Below, one piece after another: positions 35,496 to 45,421 of a stretch of DNA of 64,000 nt. This DNA comes from Paludibacterium yongneupense DSM 18731 (GTDB lineage: Bacteria; Pseudomonadota; Gammaproteobacteria; Burkholderiales; Chromobacteriaceae). Under the pieces are notes generated by a model that saw only the letters and a program-made list of their open reading frames with translations, was not told where the DNA came from and ran no database searches. A program made the translations under genes and the position numbers. The first letter of the stretch is position 1, and each line of letters begins with the position of its first letter. The stretch is taken from assembly GCF_000422925.1 (NCBI RefSeq), contig NZ_AUGZ01000024.1:1-64000 (forward strand), in the 5' to 3' direction.

Positions 35496-36629
35496 TCAGT
35501 CGAAGAACTCGCGCAATTTGTCCATGAAGGATTTGGCGCGCGGATTGTGCTTGGCGCTGTCGCCCAGGCTGATGGACTCGAACTCCTCCAGCAATTCGCG
35601 CTGACGCTCGGTCAGGTTGACCGGGGTTTCCACCACGACATGGCACATCAGATCGCCGATATCGCTGCCGCGCACGGCCTTGATGCCCTTGCCGCGCAAG
35701 CGGTAAACGCGGCCGCTTTGCGTTTCGGACGAGATCTTGACCTTGGCCATGCCCTCCAGCGTCGGAATCTCCACTTCGCCGCCGAGAGCGGCCGTGGTGA
35801 AGCTGATCGGCATCTCGCAATGCAGGTCCATGCCGTCGCGCTGGAACACCGCGTGCTGGCGGATATGCGTGACCACATACAGGTCGCCGGCCGGCCCGCC
35901 ATTCTGGCCGGGTTCGCCTTCGCCCGACAACCGGATGCGATCGCCTTCGTCGACCCCCGGCGGAATCTTCACGTTCAGGGTCTTGTTGGTCTTCAGCTGG
36001 CCTGCGCCGTGGCACTTCGGGCACGGGTCGGCGATCTGCTTGCCACTGCCATGGCAGCTCGGGCAGGTCTGCTGGATGGAAAAGAAACCCTGGCTCATGC
36101 GCACCTGGCCATGCCCGCCGCAGGTGGAGCAGGTCTTGGGCTGGGTGCCGGGCTTGGCGCCGGAACCCTTGCAATGGTCGCACGCCTGATGCGAGGGGAT
36201 GCGAATCTGCTTCTCGCAGCCGCGCGCCGCTTCTTCCAGCGTGATTTCCATGTTGTAGCGCAGATCGGCGCCACGATACACATTGGAACGGCCACCGCCG
36301 CCTGCACCGCGTCCGCCGCCGAAAATGTCGCCGAAGATATCCGAGAATGCGTCGGTGAAATCGCCGAAGCCTGCTCCGCCACGCCCGCCCGCGCCCGCAT
36401 TGGGATCGACCCCTGCGTGACCGAACTGATCGTAGGCCGAACGCTTCTGGCTGTCGGAGAGGATCTCGTAGGCTTCTTTCGCCTGCTTGAATTTCTCTTC
36501 CGACTCCTTGCTGTCCGGGTTACGGTCCGGGTGGTACTTCATCGCCAGCTTGCGATACGCTTTCTTGATATCCTCATCGGACGCATCGCGATTGACGCCC
36601 AGTACCTCGTAGAAATCTCGTTTTGACAT
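35496..36629 (-). CDS. dnaJ: Chaperone protein DnaJ
   Basis: This J-domain co-chaperone delivers clients to DnaK and stimulates its ATPase. It has 377 residues: J domain 1-70 ([19 protein letters not shown], with HPD in [10 protein letters not shown]), a Gly/Phe-rich linker ([13 protein letters not shown]), the four zinc CxxCxGxG repeats ([32 protein letters not shown]), and the C-terminal client domains. All features of a type I DnaJ are intact. It follows dnaK by 81 bases that hold a hairpin. Confidence 0.97.
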   Translation of the reverse strand: MSKRDFYEVLGVNRDASDEDIKKAYRKLAMKYHPDRNPDSKESEEKFKQAKEAYEILSDSQKRSAYDQFGHAGVDPNAGAGGRGGAGFGDFTDAFSDIFGDIFGGGRGAGGGGRSNVYRGADLRYNMEITLEEAARGCEKQIRIPSHQACDHCKGSGAKPGTQPKTCSTCGGHGQVRMSQGFFSIQQTCPSCHGSGKQIADPCPKCHGAGQLKTNKTLNVKIPPGVDEGDRIRLSGEGEPGQNGGPAGDLYVVTHIRQHAVFQRDGMDLHCEMPISFTTAALGGEVEIPTLEGMAKVKISSETQSGRVYRLRGKGIKAVRGSDIGDLMCHVVVETPVNLTERQRELLEEFESISLGDSAKHNPRAKSFMDKLREFFD

Positions 36630-36656
36630 GCTGTGACCCTGCGTCCAACCATTACG

Positions 36657-36693
36657 AAAAAAGGCACAGGCGCGCCAAGGCGCCGCCTGTGCC
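36657..36693 (-). terminator. Terminator-like hairpin between dnaK and dnaJ
   Basis: GGCACAGGCG (36663-36672) and CGCCTGTGCC (36684-36693) form a stem that, read on the minus strand, is followed by six T (36657-36662). It should end a share of dnaK transcripts before dnaJ, which would lower the amount of DnaJ relative to DnaK. Confidence 0.65.
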
Positions 36694-36710
36694 CGGTGAA
36701 GAAGGCGGGC

Positions 36711-38633
36711 TTACTTGTCCTTCTTCACTTCCTCGAATTCGGCATCGACCACATTGCCGTCTTCCGGTTTGCCGGCCGAAGCGCCGCCGGCCGGAGCCGC
36801 TTCGCCTTCGGGCTGCTGCTGCGCATACATCTGCTCGGCCAGCTTGTGCGACACTTTCATCAAGGCTTCGACCTTGGCGTCGATCGCATCCTTGTCATCG
36901 CCCTTGACCGCTTCTTCGGCTTCCTTCAGCGCGGCTTCGATCGCGGTCTTTTCCTCGGCCGAGACCTTGTCGCCGAAATCGGCGAGCGATTTTCTCACCG
37001 AATGGACCAGGGTATCGCCCTGATTCTTGGCCTGAACCAGTTCGTGCAGCTTCTTGTCTTCCTCGGCGTTGGCTTCGGCATCCTGCACCATGCGCTGGAT
37101 TTCTTCTTCCGACAGACCGCTGGAAGCCTGAATCGTGATATTGGCCTGCTTGCCGGTCGCCTTGTCCTTGGCGCTCACATGCAGAATACCGTTGGCGTCG
37201 ATATCGAAGGTGACTTCGATTTGCGGCACGCCGCGCGGCGCGGCCGGAATATCGGCCAGATTGAACTGACCGAGGCTCTTGTTGGCAGCAGCCTTTTCAC
37301 GTTCGCCTTGCAGCACGTGGATGGTCACCGCGGTCTGGTTGTCGTCGGCGGTGGAGAACGTCTGCGTCGCCTTGGTCGGGATCGTGGTGTTCTTCTGGAT
37401 CAGCTTGGTCATCACGCTGCCCATGGTTTCGATACCCAGCGACAGCGGGGTCACGTCCAGCAGCAGCACGTCCTTGCGGTCGCCGGACAGGACCGAGCCC
37501 TGGATGGCGGCGCCGACAGCGACAGCTTCATCCGGGTTCACGTCGCGGCGCGGTTCCTTGCCGAAGAATTCCTTGACCTTGTCCAGGACCTTGGGCATGC
37601 GGGTCTGGCCGCCGACCACGATCACGTCGCGGATGTCGCCGACGGAGAGGCCGGCATCCTTCAGCGCCACGCGGCACGGCTCGATCGAGCGTTCGATCAG
37701 GTCTTCGACCAGGGACTCGAACTTCGCGCGGGTGATCTTCATCGACAGATGCTTGGGACCGCTGGCATCCATGGTGATATACGGCAGCGTCACTTCGGTC
37801 TGCTGGCCGGAGGACAGTTCGATCTTGGCCTTTTCCGCCGCTTCTTTCAGGCGTTGCAGCGCCATCACATCGGTCTTGAGATCGACGCCCTGTTCGCGCT
37901 TGAACTCGCCGATGATGTAATCGATCAGGCGCTGGTCGAAGTCTTCGCCACCGAGGAAGGTGTCGCCGTTGGTCGACAGCACCTCGAACTGATGCTCGCC
38001 ATCCACGTCGGCGATTTCGATGATGGAGATATCGAAAGTGCCGCCGCCCAGGTCATACACGGCGATCTTGCGATCGCCTTCCTGTTTGTCGAGGCCGAAC
38101 GCCACGGCAGCCGCGGTCGGTTCGTTGATGATGCGCTTGACTTCGAGGCCGGCGATGCGTCCGGCATCCTTGGTTGCCTGACGCTGGCTGTCGTTGAAGT
38201 AGGCCGGCACGGTGATCACCGCTTCGGTCACTTCTTCGCCCAGATAGTCTTCGGCCGCTTTTTTCATCTTGCGCAACACTTCGGCGGAGATCTGCGGCGG
38301 AGCCAGCTCGTCGTCGCGGACCTTGACCCAGGCGTCGCCATTCTTGGCCTTCTTGATTTCGAAAGGCATCAGATCGATGTCTTTCTGGACTTCGCGGTCT
38401 TCGAAGCGACGGCCGATCAGGCGCTTGATCGCGTACAGGGTGTTGCGCGGGTTGGTCACGGCCTGACGCTTGGCCGGAGCACCCACCAGGATTTCACCAT
38501 CGTCCATGTAAGCGATGATGGACGGAGTGGTACGCGCGCCTTCGGCGTTTTCGATGACTTTCGGCACACCGTTTTCAAGAACGGCCACGCAGGAGTTGGT
38601 GGTGCCCAGGTCAATACCAATGATCTTACCCAT
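36711..38633 (-). CDS. dnaK: Chaperone protein DnaK (Hsp70)
   Basis: DnaK is the ATP-driven Hsp70 chaperone. It has 640 residues starting [20 protein letters not shown], with the Hsp70 signatures [26 protein letters not shown] and [20 protein letters not shown], a substrate-binding domain from about 390 ([16 protein letters not shown]), and a helical lid ending in the acidic [11 protein letters not shown] tail. RBS GAGGAAAGG is 8 bases upstream. A CTTGAA box at 38719-38724 suggests a possible secondary sigma-32 promoter, but its -10 match is weak. Confidence 0.98.
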   Translation of the reverse strand: MGKIIGIDLGTTNSCVAVLENGVPKVIENAEGARTTPSIIAYMDDGEILVGAPAKRQAVTNPRNTLYAIKRLIGRRFEDREVQKDIDLMPFEIKKAKNGDAWVKVRDDELAPPQISAEVLRKMKKAAEDYLGEEVTEAVITVPAYFNDSQRQATKDAGRIAGLEVKRIINEPTAAAVAFGLDKQEGDRKIAVYDLGGGTFDISIIEIADVDGEHQFEVLSTNGDTFLGGEDFDQRLIDYIIGEFKREQGVDLKTDVMALQRLKEAAEKAKIELSSGQQTEVTLPYITMDASGPKHLSMKITRAKFESLVEDLIERSIEPCRVALKDAGLSVGDIRDVIVVGGQTRMPKVLDKVKEFFGKEPRRDVNPDEAVAVGAAIQGSVLSGDRKDVLLLDVTPLSLGIETMGSVMTKLIQKNTTIPTKATQTFSTADDNQTAVTIHVLQGEREKAAANKSLGQFNLADIPAAPRGVPQIEVTFDIDANGILHVSAKDKATGKQANITIQASSGLSEEEIQRMVQDAEANAEEDKKLHELVQAKNQGDTLVHSVRKSLADFGDKVSAEEKTAIEAALKEAEEAVKGDDKDAIDAKVEALMKVSHKLAEQMYAQQQPEGEAAPAGGASAGKPEDGNVVDAEFEEVKKDK

Positions 38634-38751
38634 TTTAAATTCCTTTCCTCTATATGCCCGCCACATCAATGTCGGCGGCACGGGGTCATGTTTGACAAGT
38701 CGTGGCTAAACCGGTGTTTTCAAGAGGGTTTGCCAGCTAAAGTCTTCTGAA

Positions 38752-39297
38752 TCAATCGTTCTGGTCCGCAGGCTTGGCTACGACCACCATTGCCGGGCGC
38801 AAAACGCGGTCAGCCAGCAGGTAGCCTTTCAGTCTTACGCGCACGATGGTGTTCGGCGCGGCATCGGACACTTCGGTGTCGATCGCCTGGTGCTTGTGCG
38901 GATCCAGCGACTCGCCGAGCGGGTCGATCTCGCGCAGCTGAACCTTCTCGAAAGCGCCGACCAGTTGCTTCAGCGTCAGATCGACGCCGAATTTGAGCGC
39001 CTCGAACTGGCCGCTCTGATCGGCCAGCGCCATTTCCAGGCTGTCCTTGACGCCCAGCAGCTCGGACGCGAACTTGTTGATCGCATATTTCTGCGCATTG
39101 CCCACATCTTCCGAATTGCGACGGCGCAGGTTTTCCATTTCCGCGCGGCTGCGCAGAAACTGATCGCGGGCATCGGCCAGCTCGGCCTCCAGCTGCGCGA
39201 TACGTTCTTCGGGCGACGACTCGCTGATGACGCTATGGCTGTCAGGCCCGGAGGCATTGCCGGCCTCGGCCGCCTCGACTTTGTTCTCTTCCTGCAT
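38752..39297 (-). CDS. grpE: Nucleotide exchange factor GrpE
   Basis: GrpE releases ADP from DnaK. It has 181 residues: an acidic disordered start (MQEENKVEAAEAGNASGPD), a long coiled coil (EERIAQLEAELADARDQFLR, RSRAEMENLRRRN), and a beta-wing C-terminal domain with PLGESLDPHKHQAI and the conserved RLKGYLLADRVLRPAMVVV end. It is the first gene of grpE-dnaK-dnaJ, with a sigma-32 promoter 44 bases upstream. Confidence 0.96.
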   Translation of the reverse strand: MQEENKVEAAEAGNASGPDSHSVISESSPEERIAQLEAELADARDQFLRSRAEMENLRRRNSEDVGNAQKYAINKFASELLGVKDSLEMALADQSGQFEALKFGVDLTLKQLVGAFEKVQLREIDPLGESLDPHKHQAIDTEVSDAAPNTIVRVRLKGYLLADRVLRPAMVVVAKPADQND

Positions 39298-39763
39298 GGC
39301 GATTCCTTGAATTGGATCAGCTTGATGATGTCCTGATGCAAGGTAGGGCCTTTCGCGGCAAATTCAAGTCAGTTTGCGCAATGATCGCGAAACAACACAT
39401 ATGTTCGTTTACGCAAATCAACAATGCACTTGGCATTTCGTTTTAAAACATCATTGTTAGTTACTGAAAATAAACAGATTTTTTTTGCTGCAGCGCACAT
39501 CAACCGCTGTTTTATGCTTAAATTAAATGACGCGGCGATGTCGTCCGGCCCTATCCGCAAGGCCGGAATGGCCGCGCAACGGGGGTACACAAACCCCCGT
39601 CGACTAGAAGATTCCGGAACACCGGATCACGGTGCACCAGCGCGGCCTCCCCACGTATCGGGGGCACCCGGCTCGTGTCGGCCTGGGCGCGAACGCACCA
39701 CACTCAAAGGGAATGCGGGGTTCGGCCCCGCCTGCAGAGAAACCGACTCGTAAAGGGTATCGC
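39298..39763. other. grpE/aceA divergent region with long structured aceA leader
   Basis: Beyond the sigma-32 promoter, the region 39370-39540 is AT-rich and then turns sharply GC-rich towards aceA. The GC-rich part holds two hairpins, TCCGGCC...GGCCGGA (about 39544-39567) and ACGGGGGT-...-ACCCCCGT type arms (39579-39600), then a small GGGG-TTCGG-CCCC hairpin near 39717-39728. No gene is apparent; an open frame joining aceA at 39632 has poor coding character. It looks like a 5' untranslated leader of some 200 bases. Confidence 0.5.
39341..39368 (-). promoter_or_regulatory. Sigma-32 heat-shock promoter of grpE
   Basis: On the minus strand CTTGAA (39368-39363), a spacer of 14 bases, and CCCTACCT (39348-39341) match the RpoH consensus CTTGAA-N13/14-CCCCATNT closely. 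It lies 44-71 bases upstream of the grpE start codon. Confidence 0.8.
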
Positions 39764-41044
39764 ATGTCCACTCGTGAACAACGTATCGCCGCCATCCAGA
39801 AAGACTGGGACGAAAATCCGCGCTGGAAAGGGATTTCCCGCAGCTATAGCGCCGCCGATGTAGAACGGCTGCGCGGCTCGATCCAGATCGAGTACACCCT
39901 CGCGCGCAAAGGCGCCGACAAGCTGTGGAAGTTGCTGCACGACGAACCGTATATCAACGCGCTGGGAGCGCTGACCGGCAACCAGGCCATGCAGCAGGTC
40001 AAGGCCGGGCTGAAAGCCATCTATCTGTCCGGCTGGCAAGTCGCGGCCGACGCCAATCTCAGCGGCGAGATGTATCCCGATCAATCGCTGTATCCGGCCA
40101 ACTCGGTCCCGGCGGTGGTCGAGCGCATCAATCGCGCCTTCCAGCGTGCCGACCAGCTGCACCATGCCGAAGGCAACGACGAAACGGACTTCTTCGCCCC
40201 CATTGTCGCCGACGCGGAAGCCGGTTTCGGCGGCGTTCTGAACGCGCACGAACTGATGAAGAGCATGATCGAGGCGGGGGCCGCCGGCGTCCACTTCGAA
40301 GACCAGCTCGCTTCCGTGAAGAAATGCGGTCATATGGGCGGCAAGGTTCTGGTGCCGACGCGCGAAGCGGTCGAAAAACTCGCCGCCGCCCGTCTCGCCG
40401 CCGATATCTATGGCGTGCCGACCCTGCTGGTGGCCCGTACCGATGCGGAGGCGGCCGATCTGCTGACGTCGGATGTCGACCCGCGCGACAGGCCGTTCTG
40501 CACCGGTGAACGCACGGTGGAAGGCTTCTATCGCACCAAGCCCGGTCTGGAACAGGCGATTTCGCGCGGTCTGGCCTACGCCGCCTACGCCGACCTGGTG
40601 TGGTGCGAAACCGGCAAGCCCGACCTCGAGTACGCGCGCAAGTTCGCCGAGGCGATCCACGCGAAATACCCGGGAAAAATGCTGGCCTACAACTGCTCGC
40701 CGTCGTTCAACTGGAAAAAGAACCTCGACGACGCGACCATTGCCCGCTTCCAGCGTGAACTCGGCGCCATGGGCTACCGCTTCCAGTTCATTACACTGGC
40801 CGGCTTCCACAGCCTGAACTACTCCATGTTCCACCTCGCGCACGGCTATGCGCGCGAAGGCATGACCGCCTTCGTCGAACTGCAGCAAAACGAGTTCGCC
40901 GCCGCGGAGCTGGGCTTCAGCGCCGTCAAGCACCAGCGTGAAGTGGGCACCGGCTACTTCGACTCGGTCACCCAGGCCATACAGGGCGGGCAGTCTTCGA
41001 CGACGGCGCTCAAGGGCTCGACCGAAGAAGAGCAGTTCCACTAA
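39764..41044 (+). CDS. aceA: Isocitrate lyase
   Basis: AceA splits isocitrate into succinate and glyoxylate, the first glyoxylate-bypass step. It has 426 residues. Catalytic blocks are [18 protein letters not shown] (with the KKCGH active-site loop), [40 protein letters not shown] and [13 protein letters not shown]. The length matches the short proteobacterial form (about 430). The start [15 protein letters not shown] has an AAAGGG RBS 9 bases upstream. It is not linked to aceB, which lies 2 kb further on. Confidence 0.97.
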   Translation: MSTREQRIAAIQKDWDENPRWKGISRSYSAADVERLRGSIQIEYTLARKGADKLWKLLHDEPYINALGALTGNQAMQQVKAGLKAIYLSGWQVAADANLSGEMYPDQSLYPANSVPAVVERINRAFQRADQLHHAEGNDETDFFAPIVADAEAGFGGVLNAHELMKSMIEAGAAGVHFEDQLASVKKCGHMGGKVLVPTREAVEKLAAARLAADIYGVPTLLVARTDAEAADLLTSDVDPRDRPFCTGERTVEGFYRTKPGLEQAISRGLAYAAYADLVWCETGKPDLEYARKFAEAIHAKYPGKMLAYNCSPSFNWKKNLDDATIARFQRELGAMGYRFQFITLAGFHSLNYSMFHLAHGYAREGMTAFVELQQNEFAAAELGFSAVKHQREVGTGYFDSVTQAIQGGQSSTTALKGSTEEEQFH

Positions 41045-41113
41045 GCCGCAAACCGCCGCCCGCCGGAGCGATCCGGCGGGCTTTGCGCGTCCGGGCACCA
41101 GGAAAGCGACGCC

Positions 41114-41593
41114 ATGAAGACACGGTCCGTGCAGTCGGGTGAGGAAATGCGGCTATGGAAAATATTTCATAGCGCGGTGCACGCCATCGATGCCGCCTAT
41201 TACAACGCCGAGCAGCGTGCGGCGTGGTCGCCGCCTGCCGTCGACGAGCAGGAATGGGTGCAGGCGATACGCGGCCTGTTGCCGCTGGTGGTCGAATACG
41301 ATGGCCAGATCGTCGCCTACGCCGATCTCCAGTCCGATGGAACGATCACGCACTTTTTCGTTCACGCCGACTGGCAGCGTCGCGGCGTCGGCACTCTGCT
41401 GATGACGCGTCTGCACGACGGGGCACGCGAACGCGGCATCGGCCTGCTCACGGCCCAGGTCAGCCTGGCCGCCGAAGCCTTTTTTACCGCCTGGGACTTC
41501 CGGCTGCGCCAGCGGCAGACCGTCAGCCGTCGCGGCGCAATGCTGCCCAACGCGGTCATGGAGAAATGGCTGTCCCCCGCCGCCAGCGATTAA
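41114..41593 (+). CDS. GNAT-family acetyltransferase
   Basis: A 159-residue N-acetyltransferase with the coenzyme-A-binding motif HADWQRRGVGTLLMTRL (about 84-100), preceded by VVEYDGQIVAYADLQSDG and followed by LTAQVSLAAEAFFTAWDFRL, the usual GNAT motif B. The acceptor is unknown; the QRQTVSRRGAMLPNAVMEK ending is common in small acetyltransferases of the PhnO/ElaA type. It lies 69 bases after aceA, possibly co-transcribed, and its stop overlaps the convergent neighbour by four bases. Confidence 0.85.
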   Translation: MKTRSVQSGEEMRLWKIFHSAVHAIDAAYYNAEQRAAWSPPAVDEQEWVQAIRGLLPLVVEYDGQIVAYADLQSDGTITHFFVHADWQRRGVGTLLMTRLHDGARERGIGLLTAQVSLAAEAFFTAWDFRLRQRQTVSRRGAMLPNAVMEKWLSPAASD

Positions 41594-42021
41594 TCCAGCG
41601 GCAGCCGGTCAATCAGCGCGCGAACGGCCTGGTCGATCGCCTGCGGCGTATCCTCGGCCAGCGCTTCGCTGTCCTCGCGCCAGGAGGGCGTTCCCGCCCC
41701 CCTGTTCACGCGCAGACTCAGCATGCGCACGATCTCGGCACGATACAGCGGTGCCCCGCCACGATAGTAGCCACCGCCGTACGCCGCGTCGGGCACCATG
41801 ATCTGCCTCGCTTCGATGCGAAAGCACAGATGATAACCGCCGCTTTTCACATTCTCGCGCCAGTCATGCAGCTCAAGCCGGCTGCGGATCACCTCGGCCA
41901 CGTTCAGGCCGGCATCCCCGCCCGGCAGGCAGTCGAGCACATATTCATGTTCGGCGGCCTCTGCCGCGAGCGTCGTCAGCGCGCACAAGGCCGCGACCGC
42001 TGCCCGTTTAATCCGCATCAT
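41590..42021 (-). CDS. Secreted DUF4136-like protein
   Basis: The 143-residue protein has a Sec signal peptide (MMRIKRAAVAALCALTTLAAEA) and a small alpha/beta domain ending with REDSEALAEDTPQAIDQAVR, LIDRLPLD, the usual acidic-then-helical finish of DUF4136-type periplasmic proteins. There is no lipobox, unlike many relatives. A Gly/Tyr stretch (AAYGGGYYRGG) lies mid-protein. Function is unknown. It follows the LysR-type gene by 36 bases on the same strand. Confidence 0.6.
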   Translation of the reverse strand: MMRIKRAAVAALCALTTLAAEAAEHEYVLDCLPGGDAGLNVAEVIRSRLELHDWRENVKSGGYHLCFRIEARQIMVPDAAYGGGYYRGGAPLYRAEIVRMLSLRVNRGAGTPSWREDSEALAEDTPQAIDQAVRALIDRLPLD

Positions 42022-42057
42022 GTCCGGACCTTTCCCGTCGCATCCGCTGCGGCGCCC

Positions 42058-42954
42058 TCAATCCCAGTATCCGGCGCGAGCGTAGACCGACTTCAGATAA
42101 TCGATAAAATGCCGCACGCGCGGCGGCAGAAACTTGCGCTGCGCCACCACGGCGCACACAGGATAGTCCGGCGCCGAGAAGCGGTCGAGCACGGTGACGA
42201 GCCGCCCGGCGGCCAGGTCGTCCTTCACCTCCCACCACGAGCGCCAGGCCAAGCCGAGCCCCTCCACGGCCCAGTCGCGCAGCACGGCGCCGTCGTTGCA
42301 CTCCAGCATGCCCGAGACGCGCAGGCCGCTCTGCCGGCCCTGATCGTGAAACACCCAGCCGCGGCTCTGGCTCTCTCCGAGCGACAGGCACTGGTGCTGC
42401 GCCAGATCGATGGGGGTCAGCGGTACGCCGCAGCGCTCGAGATAGGCGGGAGCGGCCACCACCACGCGCCGGTTTTCCGCGAGCCGGATCGCGACCAGGC
42501 CGGAATCGGCCAGCTCGCTGATACGGATCGCGCAATCGACCGGCTCGCGCAGCAGATCGACCAGGCGGTCGGACAGGTCGAGCGTCACGCGCAGATCGGG
42601 ATGCGCTTGCTGGAAGGCCGCCACATGCGGCGCCACATGGCGGCGGCCGAAACCGGCGGGAGCCGTCAGACGCAAGTGGCCGCGCACCCGCGCCCCGCCG
42701 CTGCCGACCGCCGACTCGGCATCGCGCAGTTCGGCCAGAATGCGCAAGGTATCCTCGTAGAAGGCGCTGCCCTCCTGAGTCAGCGTCAGGCTGCGCGTCG
42801 TCCTGACCAGCAGACGCGCACCGAGCCGCTCTTCCAGCGCATTGAGCCGCCGTCCGATGACCGCCGCGACCACGCCGAGCTCGCGCGCGGCAGCCGACAG
42901 GCTGCCGTGCTTGACCACGGCGACAAAGCTCTCGAGTTGCTTGAAACCGTCCAT
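42058..42954 (-). CDS. LysR-family transcriptional regulator (divergent from aceB)
   Basis: The 298-residue LTTR has an N-terminal winged HTH (MDGFKQLESFVAVVKHGSLS, AARELGVVAAVIGRRLNALE) and a substrate-binding domain (LRLTAPAGFGRRHVAPHVAA, then DCAIRISELADSGLVAIRLA). It is most like the CrgA/AaeR-type group. Divergence from aceB with a good dyad between them suggests control of malate synthase, but this is by position only; the effector is unknown. Confidence 0.85.
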   Translation of the reverse strand: MDGFKQLESFVAVVKHGSLSAAARELGVVAAVIGRRLNALEERLGARLLVRTTRSLTLTQEGSAFYEDTLRILAELRDAESAVGSGGARVRGHLRLTAPAGFGRRHVAPHVAAFQQAHPDLRVTLDLSDRLVDLLREPVDCAIRISELADSGLVAIRLAENRRVVVAAPAYLERCGVPLTPIDLAQHQCLSLGESQSRGWVFHDQGRQSGLRVSGMLECNDGAVLRDWAVEGLGLAWRSWWEVKDDLAAGRLVTVLDRFSAPDYPVCAVVAQRKFLPPRVRHFIDYLKSVYARAGYWD

Positions 42955-42981
42955 GACGGCCCTCTCAATCGAACGCGAAGT

Positions 42982-43017
42982 ATTAGATACTAAAAAGTAA
43001 AAGATGACTTGTCTAAT
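42982..43017. promoter_or_regulatory. ATTAGA...TCTAAT inverted repeat, probable LysR operator
   Basis: In the 137-base lysR/aceB divergent space ATTAGA (42982-42987) and TCTAAT (43012-43017) face each other over 24 bases of AT-rich DNA, flanked outside by TCGAA and TTCGA. This is wider than the simple T-N11-A motif but suits a tetrameric LTTR that contacts two half-sites. Confidence 0.5.
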
Positions 43018-43091
43018 TCGATCTTTTTTCTGGATGGCACAGCCTTTAGACTGATGTCATCTCCAACCCGCACGCCCGAGGAGTCCCAGCC

Positions 43092-44687
43092 ATGGATCAG
43101 AGCTTGCCGCACGGTGTCACCCTCACCGCCCCGTCCAACGAACGCTATGCCGCCATCCTGAGCGAGCCGGCACTGGCCTTTGTCGCCATGCTGCACCGCC
43201 GCTTCGAAGGACGACGGCGCGAGCTGATGGCCGCGCGCGATCTGCGTCAGGTCGAACTCGATGCCGGTGTGCTGCCCGATTTCCTGTCCTCCACCGCGGC
43301 GGTCCGCGAATCCGACTGGCGCATTGCGCCCTTGCCCGCCGACCTGCTCAACCGTCGCGTCGAAATTACCGGCCCGGTCGAACGCAAGATGATGATCAAT
43401 GCCCTGAATTCGGGCGCCAACAGTTTCATGGCCGACTTCGAAGACTCCAACTGCCCGACCTGGGACAACCAGATCGAAGGCCAGATCAACGTCTGCGATG
43501 CCTACCGCCGCACCATCGAGTGGACGAGTCCGGAAGGCAAGTCCTACCGCCTGGCCGACAGCATCGCCACCCTGATCCTGCGCCCGCGCGGCTGGCATCT
43601 GCTGGAGAAACACGTACTGGTGGACGGGGAAGCCGTGAGCGGCGCCCTGTTCGATTTCGCCCTGTCGTTCTTTCACAACATCCATTATCTGCGCGAGCAC
43701 GGCTCGGCCACCTATTACTACCTGCCCAAGATGGAGAGCCATCTGGAAGCGCGCCTGTGGAACGACGTTTTCCTCGCCGCGCAGCAGGCGCTCGGGGTTC
43801 CCGCCGGTACGATCAAGGCCACTGTCCTGATCGAAACCATACTTGCCGCCTTCGAGATGGACGAGATCCTGTTCGAACTGCGCGAGCACAGCAGCGGCCT
43901 CAACGCCGGCCGCTGGGACTATATTTTCAGCTGCATCAAGAAATTCAAGCACAACCGCGACTTCTGTCTCGCCAATCGCGGCCAGATCACGATGACCGTG
44001 CCCTTCATGCGCTCCTATGCCCTGCTGCTGCTGAAAACCTGCCATCGCCGCTGCGCGCCGGCCATCGGCGGCATGGCGGCGCTGATTCCGATCAAGAACG
44101 ATGCCGCCGCCAACGACAAGGCGCTGGCCGGCGTCCGCGCCGACAAGGAACGCGATGCCGGCGACGGCTACGACGGCGGCTGGATCGCCCACCCCGGCCT
44201 GGTGCCGATCGCGGCGGCGGCTTTCGCCGCGGTACTGGGCGACCGCCCCAACCAGATCGAAAAACAACGCGACGATGTCAGCATCTGCGCTGCCGACCTG
44301 ATCCGTTTCCAACCGGAGACGCCGATCACCGAAGCCGGCCTGGCGATGAACATCAATGTCGGCATCCAGTATCTGGGATCGTGGATTTCCGGCAACGGCT
44401 GCGTGCCCATCCATAATCTGATGGAAGATGCCGCCACCGCCGAGATTTCCCGCTCGCAGATATGGCAATGGATACGCTCGCCCAAGGGCGTGCTCGACGA
44501 CGGGCGCAAGGTCACGGTCGCACTGTTCCGCGAGCTGATGGCAGTCGAGATCGCGCGGCTGAAGCAGGAATACGGCGCACGCTGGACGCGGCAGTACGAC
44601 GATGCCGCCGCCATGTTCGACCGGCTGACCACCGACGATCACTTTGTCGAGTTTCTGACGTTGCCCGGCTACGACTACCTCGACTGA
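43092..44687 (+). CDS. aceB: Malate synthase A
   Basis: AceB condenses glyoxylate and acetyl-CoA to malate. It has 531 residues, the size of isoform A (about 530). Signature blocks are NALNSGANSFMADFEDSNCP (with the catalytic Arg/Glu/Asp set downstream), GLNAGRWDYIFSCIKKFK (the malate synthase signature), RSYALLLLKTCHRRCAPAIG and AHPGLVPIA, with VPIHNLMEDAATAEISRSQI near the C-terminus. An AGGAG RBS sits 9 bases before the ATG. It is separately controlled from aceA. Confidence 0.97.
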   Translation: MDQSLPHGVTLTAPSNERYAAILSEPALAFVAMLHRRFEGRRRELMAARDLRQVELDAGVLPDFLSSTAAVRESDWRIAPLPADLLNRRVEITGPVERKMMINALNSGANSFMADFEDSNCPTWDNQIEGQINVCDAYRRTIEWTSPEGKSYRLADSIATLILRPRGWHLLEKHVLVDGEAVSGALFDFALSFFHNIHYLREHGSATYYYLPKMESHLEARLWNDVFLAAQQALGVPAGTIKATVLIETILAAFEMDEILFELREHSSGLNAGRWDYIFSCIKKFKHNRDFCLANRGQITMTVPFMRSYALLLLKTCHRRCAPAIGGMAALIPIKNDAAANDKALAGVRADKERDAGDGYDGGWIAHPGLVPIAAAAFAAVLGDRPNQIEKQRDDVSICAADLIRFQPETPITEAGLAMNINVGIQYLGSWISGNGCVPIHNLMEDAATAEISRSQIWQWIRSPKGVLDDGRKVTVALFRELMAVEIARLKQEYGARWTRQYDDAAAMFDRLTTDDHFVEFLTLPGYDYLD

Positions 44688-44806
44688 GGCGAGCCCGCCC
44701 CCTGTCGCATCACGGGCACTTTCAGTTGCGACTCTGTTGAGCTAAAGTGAGCGGGTTACATATTTATGATGGCCCGCTCGCAAGGCCGGAGACAGCCGAT
44801 ACCAAA

Positions 44807-45418
44807 ATGAAACTGATCGCGTCACTTACCAGCCCTTATGCCCGCAAGGTCCGCATCGTACTGGCGGAAAAGAAGATCGACTGCCCCATCCAGGTGGACG
44901 TCCCCTGGGATGCCGCCAGCGCCGTGCCCAGCTACAACCCGCTGGGCAAGGTGCCCGTGCTCGAACTCGACGACGGGATGACTCTGTACGATTCGCGCGT
45001 GATCGTGGAGTACCTCGATAACATCTCGCCCGTGTCGCGGCTGATTCCCGAAGGCAACCGCCAGGCCATACTCACGCGCCGCTGGGAAGCGCTGGCTGAC
45101 GGTGTGGTCGACGCCCTGGTCGCCATCGTGCTCGAGCAGCGGCGCCCGGCCGAGAAGCAGATGCCGGAATGGATCGCCCGCCAGCACGAGAAAATCGAGC
45201 GCGCACTCGCGCGGCTATCCGCCGACCTCGGCGAGCGGGCCTGGTGTCACGGCGACGGCTACGGCCTGGCCGATATCGCCGTCGGCTGTTGTCTGTGCTA
45301 CCTCGACTTCCGCCTGCCCGCGCTCGACTGGAAAACGCTATACCCGAATCTGGAAGCCTTGCGCGTGAAATTGTCGGCCCGCCCATCCTTCATCGACACC
45401 GCCCCGCCGGAAAACTGA
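44807..45418 (+). CDS. Glutathione S-transferase family protein
   Basis: A 203-residue GST with an N-terminal thioredoxin-like domain (MKLIASLTSPYARKVRIVLA, with S-x-Y in SPYARK as in beta/stringent-starvation-like GSTs; then NPLGKVPVLELDDGMTLYDS, the glutathione-contact region) and a C-terminal all-helical domain (GYGLADIAVGCCLCYLDFRL). It is like YibF-type GSTs of proteobacteria. The start at 44807 removes a 20-residue leader (from ATG 44747) that would not fit the fold. It is monocistronic. Confidence 0.88.
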   Translation: MKLIASLTSPYARKVRIVLAEKKIDCPIQVDVPWDAASAVPSYNPLGKVPVLELDDGMTLYDSRVIVEYLDNISPVSRLIPEGNRQAILTRRWEALADGVVDALVAIVLEQRRPAEKQMPEWIARQHEKIERALARLSADLGERAWCHGDGYGLADIAVGCCLCYLDFRLPALDWKTLYPNLEALRVKLSARPSFIDTAPPEN

Positions 45419-45421
45419 ATT

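Noticed and set aside
39632-39763. 44-residue N-terminal extension of isocitrate lyase
   Set aside because: It is in frame but coded by hairpin-rich leader DNA, gives an atypical sequence, and the good RBS is before ATG 39764.
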